From assembly GCA_037974665.1 (NCBI GenBank), contig CM075767.1:4241501-4305500 (forward strand): a DNA stretch of 64,000 nucleotides, written 5' to 3'. This document shows, one piece after another, positions 32,941 to 46,692 of this stretch (position 1 is its first letter; the number at the start of each line of letters is the position of its first letter). The translations under genes were made by a program, and so were the position numbers. The DNA is from Ehretia macrophylla. Its lineage: Eukaryota > Streptophyta > Magnoliopsida > Boraginales > Ehretiaceae. The notes under the pieces are model-generated. The model saw only the letters and a program-made list of their open reading frames with translations. It was not told the origin of the DNA and searched no databases.

Positions 32941-33805
32941 ATGGTTGGTAGAGGAAGGCCCTGTAGGGTCGTTGGTGATCAGGGAGAGCAGGCAGGGCAG
33001 ATTGTAGGTTAGGGTACAGGTTTAGGGGCAGCAGCTTAACAACCTACTAATGCACAGGTGATGGCTTCAATGGCCACTGCTATTAACAGGATTATAGAGT
33101 ATATGGGTGAACAGAGGCAAACTAACAATAATAACCCTAGGGGTAATCCGGGTAATCCAGGGCACTGAGCTAAGGGTAGTGGTGGAAATAGTAACCAGCT
33201 TGAGAAGTTTATGAAATATGCTCTGCCCAGATTTGCAGAGGAACCGGATGATGAGAAAGCTGAGGCGTGGTTGATCTGCATCGAGAAAATTTATGCAGCA
33301 TTAGAGTACAACGACGAAAGAAAGGTTGCCTTTGCTGTGGTCTTGATCGATGGAGACGCCGAGCAGCGGTGGAGGATAGTGAGATTGAGATTGGATACAG
33401 AGAACACCCCACATCTTTGGGCTGATTTTGTCAGAGAATTTCGGGAGAACTACATTCTTGAGATGGCTAAAGAGATAAAAGAGGAAGATTTAGTTACTTT
33501 GAGGAAGGGTAGTATGACTGTTTCTCAGTATGAGGCCACATTTAACAGGTTATCGCAGTATGTGCCAGAGTTGGTGCAACCAGTGAGGCGGAGGATACAA
33601 AGATTTATATGAGGTTTAAGATTCGATATTCAGCTTCACCTGTCTACACATCACTTTACTACATATCCTAAGGCCATTCAAGCAGCATTGAGGTTTGAGA
33701 AGAGGAAAGGCGAGTTAACAGCTGAGTCCAGTCAGCCTAACAAGAGGCCTAATCTATCACAGAGCCAGAGCCAGCCGAGTCAGATTCAGACTTCGAGCCA
33801 GGGTC
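32941..33805 (+). pseudogene. Gag of B, first part
   Basis: It starts MVGRGRPCRVVGDQ. Stops interrupt the frame at 33010 (TAG), 33037 (TAA), 33166 (TGA) and 33610 (TGA), with no frameshift seen. The gag core spans about 33211-33720 (FMKYALPRFAEEPDDEKAEA, QYEATFNRLSQYVPEL, ALRFEKRKGEL). A Gln/Ser-rich tail follows up to the GGGTC target site of A. Gag would build the virus-like particle. Confidence 0.85.
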
Positions 33806-36272
33806 TATAGTGCCTCGAATCCAACCCCATGCTATAGGTCAAGCCCGGACCCACCACTCGGACAGAGTCTCCTCTGTACCGAGGACTAAACTGGTACCTG
33901 CAAATGGTCACATATAATTCCAGAACCACAAACAAACACCTCATGTAACCCAACTTCCAAGGTTAACATAGTCAACTAGTTTCACAAGGCCATCCGAGCC
34001 TTGGAACAACACAATAGATATCATGCAAGCATACAAGTTATAATTCTAACTTTAGTTTCAAATAATACATCTTAGCTATAATCCAAGCTTAACAAGCTAA
34101 CTACTTAACACTCAAGCATACAACAAAAGAAATAAGTCCACTATCGGTTATTACATGCCATCTACCTTTGCTAACCAACATACAAGATTACAAGTTAGTT
34201 ACAACCACCAAATACAAGACCCCAAGGTCTAAAAAAAACACAATAATCAACACCCTTACACAAGCTTCATATTATAGTCAACCTTATCACAGAAAGAAAG
34301 TCACGGAAGCTGATCTACTTGCACTTCTTCTTCCTCTTCTACTGCTACTAGCTAGGGATTCACCTCAGCTTCTCCTGAAACATGTTAAATGAGGAGTGAG
34401 CAACAATGTTGCCCAGTGAGAGAGGTGATGCAGCATACCAAGGTGTGAAACATTATATGCAACAAGATATACAACAAGGTGATCACATGTTCATCATCAA
34501 ATAACACAACTAGTTAGACAAGTAATTAACTACATATAAAAAGGATATGGTTCCCTTCTTGTCTTCAATCTCGAACCACGAGCCACGATCTTCAAGCAAG
34601 TGCTGAAAAACCCTTATTCCTCCAAAGTGGGGTACTCCGGATGTGCCCCGATCCCACGATTTCTCCTGAGGTAGGTCCATATGCCCAGCAGGTAAACCAC
34701 GCCTCCGGGGTAGTGGAGTATACTCAGCGAGAGCAAGGGAATAGGCACCATAGTAGTCAAGGGAGCACGACAAGCCCGATGCCGCCCATGTTTCTCGATG
34801 CTACCATGTTCGAAAAGGTTGCGCAATCCCAAAACAAAACCACGAGAACCAAGATCATCAAATAGCACATATGAGGGACGACAAAGTAGGCCGCCCTCGC
34901 AAATAGTCACAATAAGCACATAATTACGATATAACATAAAAGAGATAATAATATATTTTCTTCCACAACCTCTTCAAATAGCTCAATTATACTTTGGACA
35001 AGTGTATAATACATAACAACACATCTACAAGCACTTAGAAGTATAAAGGTAGCCAATTACTACTTTTCCCACTTCTTTAACCAGGTAATTCTTCTCCTAT
35101 ATGCAATCCGGAGTTACAAAACTAATGTCCAACCATTCTACATCCCTAATGAAGTCAAAAGACACCTATCAAAGCCATGATAACCCACTTTGGAGGCAAA
35201 AGCTCGGGAAGGCCTCGAGTGGATTTTAACTACAACTAGCCTATCCGGACCCCAATTTCATGCAACGAAAGTACCAATAGTGCTTCTATGCTCCAAGGAT
35301 ACCTAATCCAAAGCCTAAACGTGCCCGGATTGCATTACGTGAAAAATCCCCTTTTGAAAGTTAGCTAATTTTGCAATTTTGCTTAATTTCGGGTGATTCA
35401 ACTTCACGTGGCCTCCCAACTAGTTTTCACTAAAGCCTAGAGCACCTAAAGGAAGCCTCAATTCATTCTATTTAGCAAATTTTATCAAAACCCTAAGTTT
35501 TGGCACTATTCATCAACTCTTTCGTGCTAACCAAGCTTCCAACCATGGAGTCCGCTATCAAGCTATAAAAGATAGTTCTATCAGCTCTAAAAAAACATAT
35601 ATCAAGCATCCATAACAAGTAATATAGCTATATTTAACAATCAAGAATTTCAACATATATGAAACAAACTTTAAACTCAAGAAATATGCAACTCCCTCAC
35701 TTGTATAAAGGTTAAAAGGCTTGGAGAAACTTGAAGAAGCTTTGAATTAGATGTAGAATGCTAGCAAGAGATCGAGCCACCAAGAATTGATGAAGAAAAT
35801 GCTTTTTTTCCTTTCTTTGTGCCATCAGGTAAGGGGGTAAAATGGGGATTATTTTGATTGTTTTGTGAGCAAATTATGTGCAAGTGTGAAACTAAGGCAA
35901 TATGAGTATGTATATACTATAATTCCTAAGTCAAATATCACTAATACTAGGTCAAACTAAGTTAAAATGTCACTTAATTGTTTGCCAATCTAAAACCAAT
36001 GTTTAACTTACGTAATACTATTCAAACGAAGTGAAAACCATTTTTCAAATGCGTACTCCTGGTCCCCAAAGCTCATAACTACCATTTCCCGACTCCTTTT
36101 ATATGTCATGTAATTTAAGAAAAATATTAAATCGAACATTTAAGATAGTCAAATTTTTTATGAATAGTGCCCAATAGTAACACAATTAAACAAGAAAAGA
36201 AATGCACATAAAATGCTCAAGTAATTATACAATAGTCATATAAAAGATGTGATGAAATTCCTGGGCGTCACA
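33806..36272 (-). repeat. 3' LTR of A
   Basis: 2467 bp. On the minus strand it begins TGTGACGCCCAGG at 36272. Donor-like GTGAGGGAG at 35700, acceptor-like TTTCAG/GAG ending at 34375, GC core near 34771-34787. It matches the 5' LTR halves at 44682-46692 and 56705-57140. No gene. Confidence 0.9.
34873..34898 (-). other. Shared LTR stem-loop, A 3' LTR copy
   Basis: Minus strand: arms GAGGGCGGC and GTCGTCCCTC around loop CTACTTT. Confidence 0.55.
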
Positions 36273-36287
36273 CCCTCTCCCCCTTAA
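36273..36287 (-). promoter_or_regulatory. Polypurine tract of A
   Basis: Minus strand TTAAGGGGGAGAGGG abuts the LTR start; identical to that of L. Confidence 0.85.
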
Positions 36288-36290
36288 ACT

Positions 36291-36308
36291 AATTGCGTCC
36301 ACGCAATT
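36291..36308 (-). other. PPT-proximal 18-bp inverted repeat (A)
   Basis: Minus strand: arm AATTGCG, centre TGGA, arm CGCAATT. Perfect pairing is kept although the surrounding pol is badly decayed. Confidence 0.72.
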
Positions 36309-39300
36309 CTTACATGATTCGACAAACAACTCTAAATATTTCTCTCTTATTTGATCTTCTCGCTCCTAAGTGACATTATCAACTCCGTGATGATCCCAAA
36401 GAACTTCTACCATAGGAATACTCTTGGTTCGAAGTTCCTGAATCTTTCTGTCAACCACTCAAAGAGGTTTCTCGACATATGACAATGACTCATCGATCTC
36501 CAAAGGTTCCGGCTCTATAACTTGCTAAGGATTGGGATTATACTTCCTCAACAATGACACAAGAAATACATCATGAATCCTGCCCAAACTCAGAGATAAC
36601 ACCAATCTATAAGCCAAATCACCAACTTTCTCAATAATTTCAAACGGCCCCACATATCTAGGACTGAGTTTACATCTCTTTCCGTGTCGAATCAAACCCT
36701 TACATAGAGAGACTTTCAGGAACACATGATCACCCACTGAAAATACCAAGTCCCGTCGGCGCCTATCAGCATAATTCTTCTGTCGACTCTGTGCAGTAAG
36801 CGTTCTTTTCTTTATAAGTTTCACATTATCCACCATCTTGATCATCTCTGATAATATAGCTGGGTCAATAGTTTTCATTTCACCTACCTCATTCCAATAT
36901 AATGGAGATCTACATTTTCGCCCATAAAGTGCCTCGTAGGGTGCCATACCAATAGTAGCCTGATAACTGTTATTGTAAGCAAATTCTGCAAGAGGCAAAT
37001 ACCTTTCCCAACTTTTACCGAAATCCAAAGTGCAAGCTCGTAACATGTCTTCTAAAATCCTGATAGTCATCTCAGATTGGCCATCTATCTGCAGGTGATG
37101 TAGTACTAAAACTCAATTTAGTCCCCAAAGCCTTTTGTAGTTTTTGTGATATAAACCTGGGATCCCTGTCCGACACTATTTTAGATGGAACTCCATGCAA
37201 TCTCACGATGTTTTCAACATAAAGCTCAGCTAACTTATCAAGAGAATCAGTTTTCTTTGTAGCAATAAAATGGGAGGTCTTCGTCAATCTATCAACCACA
37301 ACCCATATGGAATCATTACCTCGCAGTGATCTCGGCAAATCAGATACAAGGTCCATAGTAACCTGGTCCCATTTCCACACTGGAATCTCCATTGGTTACA
37401 ACAATCCCGCCGGTGTCTGATGTTCAGCCTTAACTTTCTGACAAGTCAAACATTTAGCCACATACTCAGCTATCTCCCTTTTCATGTTGTTCTACCATAA
37501 ACTTTGCTTTAAGTCCCTATACATCTTAGTGCTACCAGGATGAATCGTGTATTTAGTGCTATGACTCTCAACAAGAATCTCATCTTTTACAGCTGAATTA
37601 TCAGGAATGCAAATTCTATTCTTATACCTAAGTAGTCCATCATCATGCAACTTGAAGTCGGACTCTCCCTCTTTGGACTTCTCTAGAATCTTCAACAATT
37701 GAGGATCTGACTGTTGGCCTTCTCTAATTCTAGATAATAATAAAGACTGGATTTGTAAGCTAGCAAATTGGATATCTGTTCTAGAAGTCTTCGGTTTCCA
37801 CATACACAATTCCTCCACAGTTTCCCAGTCCTTTATTATCAAACTGGCCACAGTAGCTTTTCGACTCAATGCATCTGCAACAGTGTTAGCTTTTCTTGGC
37901 AAATAGCTAATGGTACAATTATAATCAACGCCTTTGCCTCATATTCAAATCCTTTTGAGAAAATAGATATTTTAGACTTTTATGATAAGTAAATATCTCA
38001 AATTTATTACCCCACAAATAATGACGTCATTTCTTCAATGCAAAGACAACATCAGCAAGCTCAAGATCGTGTGTAGGATAATTAAGTTCATATGGTTTCA
38101 ATTTCCTCGAGGTATAAGCTATTACCTTACCATTTTGCATAAGAACGCAACCCAAGCCTTCTTTCGAAGCATCACTGTAAATCACCAAATTATATGTTCC
38201 TTCAGGCAATGCAAGGATAGGTGCAGTGGTAAGTCTCTTATTCAATTCCTAAAAACTGGCTTCGCATTTATCATCTTAGTTAAACACAGTTTTCTTTTGA
38301 GTTAAGGAAGTTAATGGTCTTGCAATTTTAGAAAAGTCCTTAACAAACTGCCTATAATAACCAGCCAATCCCAATGAACTACGAACTTCTGTGACAGTCT
38401 TGGGTCTCTTCCAAGACATAACCACCTCAACTTTCGCAAGATCTACAGATATTCCCTCCTGTGAAATGATATAGCCTAGAAAGGCTACTTGTTTCAACCA
38501 GAATTCATACTTGCTAAATTTGGCAAACAATTTATGTTCTTGTAATGTTCACAGCACAATTCTCAAGTGTTCTTCATGCCATGCCTCAGATTTAGAGTAC
38601 ACCAATATGTCATCAATAAAAATTACAACAAACTGATCAAGATAAGGTCTAAACACCCTTGCATCAAATCCATAAAGGCGGTTGGAGCATTTGTCAACCC
38701 AAATGGTAGCACAAAAAATTCATAGTGGTCATACCTGGTTCTAAAAGCAATCTTGGGCACATCCTCCTTCTAGATTCTCAGCTGATAATAACCCTATCTC
38801 AAATCAAATTTAGAATACACAACAGTACCCTGCAGCTGATCAAACAACTCCTCAATCAAAGGCAAATGATATTTATTTTTTACAGTCACCTGATTAAGAC
38901 CCCAATAATCAATGCACAACTACAAAGTACCGTCTTTCTTCTTTACAAATAGGAGCACCCAAAGGCGAGGAGCTAGGCTGAATAAAACCCTTTTCAAGTA
39001 AACCCTGTAGCTGAATTTTCAACTCTTATAACTCAAAGGGGGCCATTCTATATGAGGTCCTAGAAATAGGATTAGTCCCTAGCAACAAGTCAATCAGAAA
39101 CTCTATTTCTCGGTCAGGTGGTAACCCCGACAACTCCTTAGGAAATACCCCTGAAAAATCTTTTATCCACAGGCTGATTAATTAAATAAGCTAAATATAT
39201 ATCACAACCTTTACTCAACATTTTAGTGGCTTTAATAGAAGAAATAATACGAGTCCCAGTAGATTTCCAACTCCCAGTAATTTTAATAACAGGTTGATTA

Positions 39301-39690
39301 GGTACTTCTAAAGTTAAAATTTTCCTTCTACAATCTAGATATGCATAATACCGCTCCAACCAGTCCATCCCTAAGATAATCTCAAAGTCTCGAAATGGCA
39401 TGATTATCAAATCAATATGATACATATGCCCCTCAATACAAATACTACAATCTTTACACACAAACTCTGTAACAAATTTAGTACCCATAGGATTCCCTAC
39501 TTCAATCATATACGGTAGTTTGTCAACTTTTAAAGCAATAGATTATGCACACATAGGAGTGATAAATGAATGTGTAGCCCCAATGTCAATCAAAATTACT
39601 ACTGGCTGACTATTAATAAGAAAAGTACCTTCTACTACCACTGTCATATCAGGGAGCTCTTCCTGATCTAGTGCAAATACCCGTGCCTGG
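36309..39690 (-). pseudogene. Pol of A: protease, RT, RNase H, integrase (broken)
   Basis: Read leftward: protease with LIDIGATHSF at about 39596 (the Ser of DSG is Ile here, so likely inactive) and ILGMDWLERYYA. RT fragments include KYEFWLKQVAFLGYIIS and [16 protein letters not shown]. RNase H has [12 protein letters not shown]. Integrase has DALSRKA, the HHCC region, VSDRDPRF, the EDMLRA helix and RYVGPFEI. Frames are broken by many stops and several frameshifts (for example near 37071, 37490 and 38250). Conserved Trp and Gln codons appear as stops, for example in the YWWNN motif near 37495. Confidence 0.88.
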
Positions 39691-39699
39691 CCTCGTGGA

Positions 39700-40902
39700 A
39701 TAGTAGCTGCTCCTGAAGCTCTAGTCTGAGCACTCTGGCTAGAAGTTTGTCCCTGGCCCTTTTTAAATCTGGGGCAATCTCTAGCTCTATGCTGGTCACT
39801 ACTACAACCTACACATCGACCCAATTTCCTCCAACACTCTGCCTTCATGTGGCCCTTGCGATTGCAATGACTGCACTACTGGTTTTTTTTGGCAGCAACA
39901 CTTCCCATAGGAGCCCTGTAAGTAGATGTAGCGGAACTACCCTGCTGAGATCTAGTGGTCACTAGTCGGGTCTGTGACTGTCCCTGTGGTTGGCTCTGAG
40001 CTGGCCTCGGCTAAGACTGTGCCTGAACTGGTCCCTGGGTAGCTCTGGGTCTGCCTCGACTGATGAGTCTAAACAGACTGCTGATACTGTCTTTGATAAC
40101 CCTGACTCTGAGACTGATACTGTCGTTTACTTGACTGACTAGACTCGGCCAACACATCTGCCTTGGGTTTCTCATATCTCGACGTGGCCCTGACTACTGC
40201 AGCATAATTCGGATAATCCTGTGAAGACAAATTAAGCATAATATCACTTCTCAGACCTTTGATAAACCTTTGAATCTTCATGTCCTCCAGCTGCACCAAA
40301 GCTGGCACGTAACGGGAGAGTCTGGTGAAAGTAGCCACATACTGATCCACAGTCTTGTTTCCTTACCTCAGAGCTATGAACTCCTCTTGATGCCTCTCAC
40401 GAGCTACTACCGATACATACTTATCCCGAAATTCCCGAATAAAGTCATCCTATGTATGTTGTACCTTCTCGGCATCCCATTTTTCTCTAACATTATGCCA
40501 CCATTCCTCGGCGTCACCCTCAAGTAAGAATGCAGCATAAGTGGTTTTTCTTTCTCCAGTACACTCAAGTATCGCAGCAACTTTTTCAAACTTACTCAGC
40601 CACATTTCTGCCTTCATATCATCCGGTTCCCCATAGAAACTGAATGCTCCGTGATGCAAAAACTTATCAAACAAGTTACCCCCTTGCAGCTCCGCTACCC
40701 TCGGCTCTAGCTGCCTGATTACCCCTGTCAATCCCTACTTGACCCTGCTGAGTCACAAACTGAGTTATAGTATTCATGGCAGTGGCCATTGTGGCCATAA
40801 TCTATGCACTAGTCGGTTCCTGCCCCTATGGTAAATTCCCCGCCTGTGGTATATTCCCTGTTACTCTTGCCTCCTGCCTAGGTACATTTTGCCTAGGAGC
40901 CT
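39700..40902 (-). pseudogene. Gag of A, main part (broken)
   Basis: The gag core is recognisable: FLHHGAFSFYGEPDDMKAEM near 40660, ECTGERKTTYAAFLLEGDAE, the QYVATFTRLSRYVPALVQ frame from 40345, and RFIKGLRSDIMLNLSS. A Gln-rich linker precedes the knuckle CVGCSSDQHRARDC near 39780-39820. Stops separate the pieces. The first 14 codons lie across the solo LTR at 44321-44362. Confidence 0.85.
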
Positions 40903-41945
40903 TGTAACACCCCGGCCCCTCACGAGACCAGAAGTTCTATTAAATAATCTATACTCATCCCAATACCAAACCCAGTCACAAAATTTAAGAAAAACGGATG
41001 GAGTTTTTCCTATTTATAGGACTAACTAGATACCTGTAAACAGTAAATAAAGCCACAAATATAAGCCACATCATTCTCATACAACTCCAACTCCAACCAT
41101 GCCCCATCTCAAAGCCATCCGAGCCTTAGACTAACATAAACATCAAACATACAAGCATGCAATCATTAACTATTAAAGGTTCATGATTATAATCTCACTT
41201 ATCATACTATTCTAACATTAACTAGTTTTCTTTCTTATAATTTAAGTCCGTCAACCAATCAAAACATGCAAGCATGCAGCTACTAGACAATAAAGTAAAG
41301 ATTACAAGTTATTACAACATTACAAGCCATTCACAACTATCAATACATTCTAAATTTAACTTTACAATTACAAAACTGTATTCAATGACAATCCATATAA
41401 GCCAGCAAAATCAATCACAAAACTCTTGAGCCTTCTTTTCTACCTCCAATAGCACTAAACCTGAAAGGTGTTAGAAACGAGGGTGAGTATACAACATGTA
41501 TACTCAGTTAGGAAGAGGAAACGGGAATAGTATACCGGGGGTTCGTGCAATGCAGCAACTTAACACATTTAATACAATAAATAAACAATAGATAACAATT
41601 ATAATACCACACTTTAAAAAGGATACGATCGATAACCCTTATTACTCCAAGTCTTCGATTCTCGATCCACGAACCACTATTCGATCACGATCTGCCGGTA
41701 TCCCAAACACCAAAGGGTACTCCGGATGTACCCAATCCTACGACCCAACACCCCCTGGCAATCTTCGGACCAGGCGAGTGAGAGAATAGGGTACGAAGCT
41801 AGAGCAACCAACCCTGGCAAGCCCGCTGCCGCCCAGAGAGGCCTATCGCATCCGCCCTGACGATAAGGTTGCGCAACCATTGACTCGATAACACAGGAAG
41901 CAATAATAATAACAATATAACAAAATAAGCCGATATACAAACAAG

Positions 41946-41971
41946 GAGGGACAACAAAAGAGGTTTTCCTC
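41946..41971 (-). other. Shared LTR stem-loop, O copy 1
   Basis: Minus strand arms GAGGAAAAC and GTTGTCCCTC around loop CTCTTTT; partial pairing. This copy is the one followed by the GC block. Confidence 0.45.
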
Positions 41972-42718
41972 GAGCACACATATCATCAATCACGCCATAC
42001 GATGAAATATGATACATTCATTAGTCTATAATTGCTAAACTAATCCAACTAAAACACTTAAATCACTTAGTATCGAACATTTAGCATATAAAAAGATAAG
42101 ACACTTAGAATGCACATAGAAATGATCCCTCACCTTTTAGGAAGCCAAACCTGCGCGAATTAAGCCAAGATTTCCTTAACATTCTCCAAAAGCATCAATT
42201 CTTTTCAATTATCACTGCCTAATACAATCAACTATATGCATAAGAAGTGATTTCTTATTCTCAACTAAAGTTAGTTCATAAAGCCATTAATTTATCCAAC
42301 TCTATTTGATTCCCTTTAATTCACATAACTAACAATATTTTTTATTGTTCAACATGCATTCTAATCATTATTTAAACAACAGATAACTCAAGTGATCACA
42401 TGTGTATTATTCTTTAATATTCTAAGTATTACTCAAAGACAATAGTGTAATAACTAACATATACATAGCAATAATAATTCATATAAGTAGAAACACTATA
42501 TTATACCTAACCTATAAGTTATATAAGCATAGCTTCACATATACAATACAATTAATAAACAATATAAACATGTTTACTCAATCTTTAACTAGTAACCATA
42601 TGATTCAATTCACAACTTCTCCAAATAGATGAACTCGTTATACAAATACATTTAAACATTTATCCAACCAATTAAGAATCAACTAACAACAATAGTATAA
42701 CAAGTTAAGCATATAAAT

Positions 42719-42743
42719 GAGGGACAACAAGGTAGGTTTCTCT
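42719..42743 (-). other. Shared LTR stem-loop, O copy 2
   Basis: Minus strand arms GAGAGAAAC and GTTGTCCCTC around loop CTACCTT. It lies at the usual distance from the LTR start but has no GC block after it. Confidence 0.4.
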
Positions 42744-44320
42744 CACACAAGTATAACATTATATGATTAGCATAAGAAACAAGAAACACAAGACTATAAG
42801 CAATAACCATGTAAATAACCAGCAGTGCACAAAGGGGATCAACAACATACTTCCACGAAATTTCATCAATAGCTCCAATATACTATAGAAATGCATTTAA
42901 ACGCACTATAAGCAATTACAAGGCAGTACAAGTACCAAAGCACTTAACTCATTCATTTTCCCCTTCGTTCAACTAGGCTATTTAGCTTTCTACCACAATT
43001 CAAGGATCAAGTTAAGCTAGCTAACCAACCTACCAATCTAAGGATACCTAAATACCTCATTTAGAGCCTCCAAATCATAACCTAGAACACAAGTACACGA
43101 AAACACCGAAAATGCCTCTTTGTCTGTCTACACTACAAGTACCAATTCCGGAACCCAAACAAGTGAAACAAATGCACTTCTAAGGCTTCAATACTTAGTA
43201 AAGACTAGACATAACCTCGAAACGTGCCCGGATTCAAGTTAACCCCGAAACCCCTTATTAAAGTAGCCCAATTTGATCAAATTATTCAAATTTTGTACAT
43301 GGCAAGCGCAACAAACATTTTTTCCACGCTCAATGACCTAATTAGAAACTACTAGAAACATTAAATCAAATTAAATTGCACAATTTTTTGGAACAAGTGA
43401 CACCTTGCTAAAAACTCAACACCAAGCTATAATATTGCATATGGATGTTCTCTAGCATGTATACATACTATATAAAGCAAGAAACAAACATGTTATAGTT
43501 CAATAATAGCAAAATCCAAAAATTTTAAAAAACTTGGCATAAACTTTAAACCATGAAAATGATGCAACTCCCTCACCAAAAACGTGCGAGGAAGCTAGTA
43601 TAGGGCTTGGAGAAGCTTGGAACTACTTGGAGAAGACTTGACAAAGTTTGGAGGATCAAATTAAGCAAAATTGGCAAGAAAATTACTATTCCCGTAATTG
43701 GCTTTTTTGGCTGATTTTTGGCCTTTTTTGGCTTATTTGAGTATTTTTGTGTGTTTTTTGTGTTTTTCTTAGTATATATATGTATAGAATGATTATATGG
43801 GTTGATAGGTTGGATATTGGATTTGGGTTGTGGGTTAAAATGGATTTGAGTTTAGGTGTATTAGAATAAATGGAAGAAAGCTTATTTAAGCCCAAAATAA
43901 TGCATAGTTTTAGCATTCATATAATATCAATATATTTTTGCAAATAACTCGTCATATATGCAATAAATATAATTTTTGTAAATGTAGGCTAATTATAAGT
44001 GAAGTACTAATAGAAAAATATGAAATCCGGGAAATAAGATAATAAAATTTTTAGCTCGGGCTCAACTTAGTAGAAAACTTTTTAAATGCAAGTTTTACTA
44101 AAAAGTCTATGATTAAAATAATTTGAATGTTCATTTATTATTTACTAAAGTAAATAAACTCAAAATTTTGATATTTAAAAGTAATTTAACAAATATTAGC
44201 ACATAGAGAGTAAATAAACACTTAATAGCATTTTATAGAAAAAGTAGGCATTTAAACAAATAGTTGCACACATAAATGCGCATGAATGATAAATGCATGC
44301 ACTAGGAGCCGGGCGTCACA

Positions 44321-44362
44321 AGCCTCCTCTGGTTCTCTTCTCGGTCTTCCCCTTTTCCTCAT
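44321..44362 (-). pseudogene. Gag of A, first 14 codons
   Basis: Starts at 44362 as MRKRGRPRREPEEA, matching MRRRGRPGREPEEA of C. It is cut from the rest of gag by O. The ~300 bp between here and the PBS is leader with no gene. Confidence 0.8.
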
Positions 44363-44663
44363 CTCAATGCTAGAAGAATGCAGTGTTATAAAAGGCAAAT
44401 AGATAACACAAAGATAACATGCACATTGTTTTCAAAATACCTTATTCACATAAGACAACATATAAAACACTTATCAAGCATTAAACACTAAACTTTTCAT
44501 ATTCATATCATATCATGCTTTTGACATTCCTCTTAGATGCTAGCATGTCCTTTACTCAAGCACTTAGGCAATTAGACAATCACATAGTCACGTTGTCCAA
44601 CTTTCACATATGGACCTCTACCCACATGCCGAGGAATTTAACCCTGCTTCATACATTCAAGTA

Positions 44664-44675
44664 GCTCTGATACCA
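44664..44675 (-). promoter_or_regulatory. Primer-binding site of A
   Basis: Minus strand TGGTATCAGAGC, an exact match to the usual initiator tRNA-Met complement, six bases inside the LTR boundary. Confidence 0.88.
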
Positions 44676-44681
44676 CTTAAA

Positions 44682-46692
44682 TGTAGCACCCCGAACCCAA
44701 CCCCACGCTATAGGTGAAGCCTGGACCCGCCACTCGGACAGAGTCTCCTCTGTACCGAGGACTAAACTGGTACCTGCAAATGGTCACATATAATTCCAGA
44801 ACCACAAACAAACTCCTCATATTACCCAACTTCCAAGATTAACATAGTCAACCAGTTTCATAAGGCCATCCGAGCCTTGGAACAACACAATAGATATCAT
44901 GCAAGTTATAATTCTAACTTTAGTTTCAAATAGTACATCTTAGCTATAAACCAAGCTTAACAAGCTAACTATTTAACACTCAAGCATGCAACAAAAGAAA
45001 TAAGTCCACTATCGGTTATTACATGCCATCTACCTTTGCTAACCAACATACAAGATTACAAGTTAGTTACAACCACCAAATACATACAAGACCCCAAGGT
45101 CTCAAAAAAACATAATAATCACATTATAATCAACCTTATCACACAAAAAAGTCACGAAAGTTGATCTACTTGCACTTCTTCTTCTTCCTCTACTGCTACT
45201 AGCTGGGGATTCACCTCAACTTCTCCTAAAACATGTTAAATGAGGAGTGAGCAACAATGTTGCCCAGCGAGGGAGGTGATACAACATACCAGGGCGTGCA
45301 ACATGATATGCAACAAAATATACAACAAGGTGATAACATGTTCAACATCAAATAACACAACTAGTTAGACAAGTAATTAACTACATATAAAAAGGATATG
45401 GTTCCCTCATTGTCTTCAATCTCGAACCATGAGCCACGATCTTCAAGCAAGTGCCGGAAAACCCTTATTCCTCTAAAGTGGGGTACTCCGGATATACCCC
45501 GATCCTACGACCCTTTCTCCTGAGGGAGGTCCATATGCCCAGCATGTGAACCACGCCTCTGGGATAGTGGAGTATACTCAGCGAGAGCAAGGGAATATGT
45601 ACTATGGTAGTCGAGGGAGCACGGCAAGCCCGATACCGCTCATGTTTCTCGATGCTACCATGTCCGAAAAGGTTACGCAACCCCGAAACAAGACCACGAG
45701 AACCAAGATCATCAAATAGCACACAAGAGGGACGACAAAGTAGGCCACCCTCGCAAATAGTCACAATAAGCACAGAATTACAATATAACATAAAAGAGAC
45801 AATAACATATTTTCTTCCACAACCTATTCAAATAGCTCAATTATACTTTGGAAAAGCGTATAATACATAACAACACATCTACAATCACTTAGAAGCATAA
45901 AGGTAGCCAATTACTACTTTTCCCCTTTCTTTAACCAAGTAATTCTTCTCCTATATGCAATCTGAAGTTACAAAACTAATGTCCAACCATTCTACATCCC
46001 TAATGAAGTCAAAAGACACCTATCAAGGCCATGATAACCCGCTTTGGAGGCAAAAGCTCGGGAAGGCTCCGATTGGGTTTTAACTACAACTACCCTATCT
46101 AGACCCTAATTTTTTGCAACGAAAGCACCAATAGTGCTTCCAAGCTCCAAGGATACCTAATCCAAACCCCAAATGTGACCGGATTGCATTACGTGAAAAA
46201 TCCCCTTTTGAAAGTTAGCTAATTTTGCAATTTTGCTTAATTTTGGGTGATTCAACTTCACGTGGCCTCTCAACTAGTTTCACTAAAGCCTAGAGCACCT
46301 AAAGGAATCCTCAATTCATTCTATTTAGCAAATTTTATCAAAACCCTAAGTTTTGGCACTATCCATTATCTCTTTCGTGCTAACTAAGCTTCCAACCATG
46401 GAGTTCACTATCAAGATATAAAAGATAGTTATATCGGCTCTAAAAACATATATCAAGCATCCATAACAAGTAATATAGCTATATTTAACAATACAAGAAT
46501 TTCAACATATATGAAACAAACTTTAAACTCAAGAAATATGCAACTCCCTCACTTGTATAAGGGTTAGAAGGCTTGGAGAAACTTGGAGAATCTAGGAATT
46601 AGATGTAGGATGCTAGCAAGAGATCAAGCCACCAAGAATTGTTGAAGAAAATGCCTTTTTCTCCTTTCCTTGTGTCGTTGGGTAGGGGGTAA
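44682..46692 (-). repeat. 5' LTR of A, 3' part
   Basis: The piece of the right-hand LTR left of C. Its last five bases, GGTAA, are the left target duplication of C. Donor-like GTGAGGGAG at 46552 and acceptor-like TTTTAG/GAG ending at 45226. Some GC-core bases near 45624 have decayed. Confidence 0.9.
45727..45752 (-). other. Shared LTR stem-loop, A 5' LTR copy
   Basis: Minus strand arms GAGGGTGGC and GTCGTCCCTC around loop CTACTTT; one base differs from the partner LTR copy. Confidence 0.55.

Larger units (their letters stand above)
40903..44320 (-). repeat. Solo LTR O (3418 bp)
   Basis: One LTR with no interior, flanked by AGCCT at 40898-40902 and 44321-44325. On the minus strand it begins TGTGACGCCCGGC and ends GGGGTGTTACA. 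It likely arose by recombination between two LTRs. It is about 0.9 kb longer than the other LTRs here and carries two stem-loops (42719-42743 and 41946-41971) and two donor-like sites (43576 and 42133), so it looks rearranged. Acceptor-like TTTCAG/GTT ends at 41461; GC core near 41816-41834. No gene. Confidence 0.88.

Noticed and set aside
34614-34937. Overlapping open frames in the A LTR (also 45465-45870)
   Set aside because: They cover the GC-rich LTR block on both strands and differ between the two LTR copies; no coding signal.
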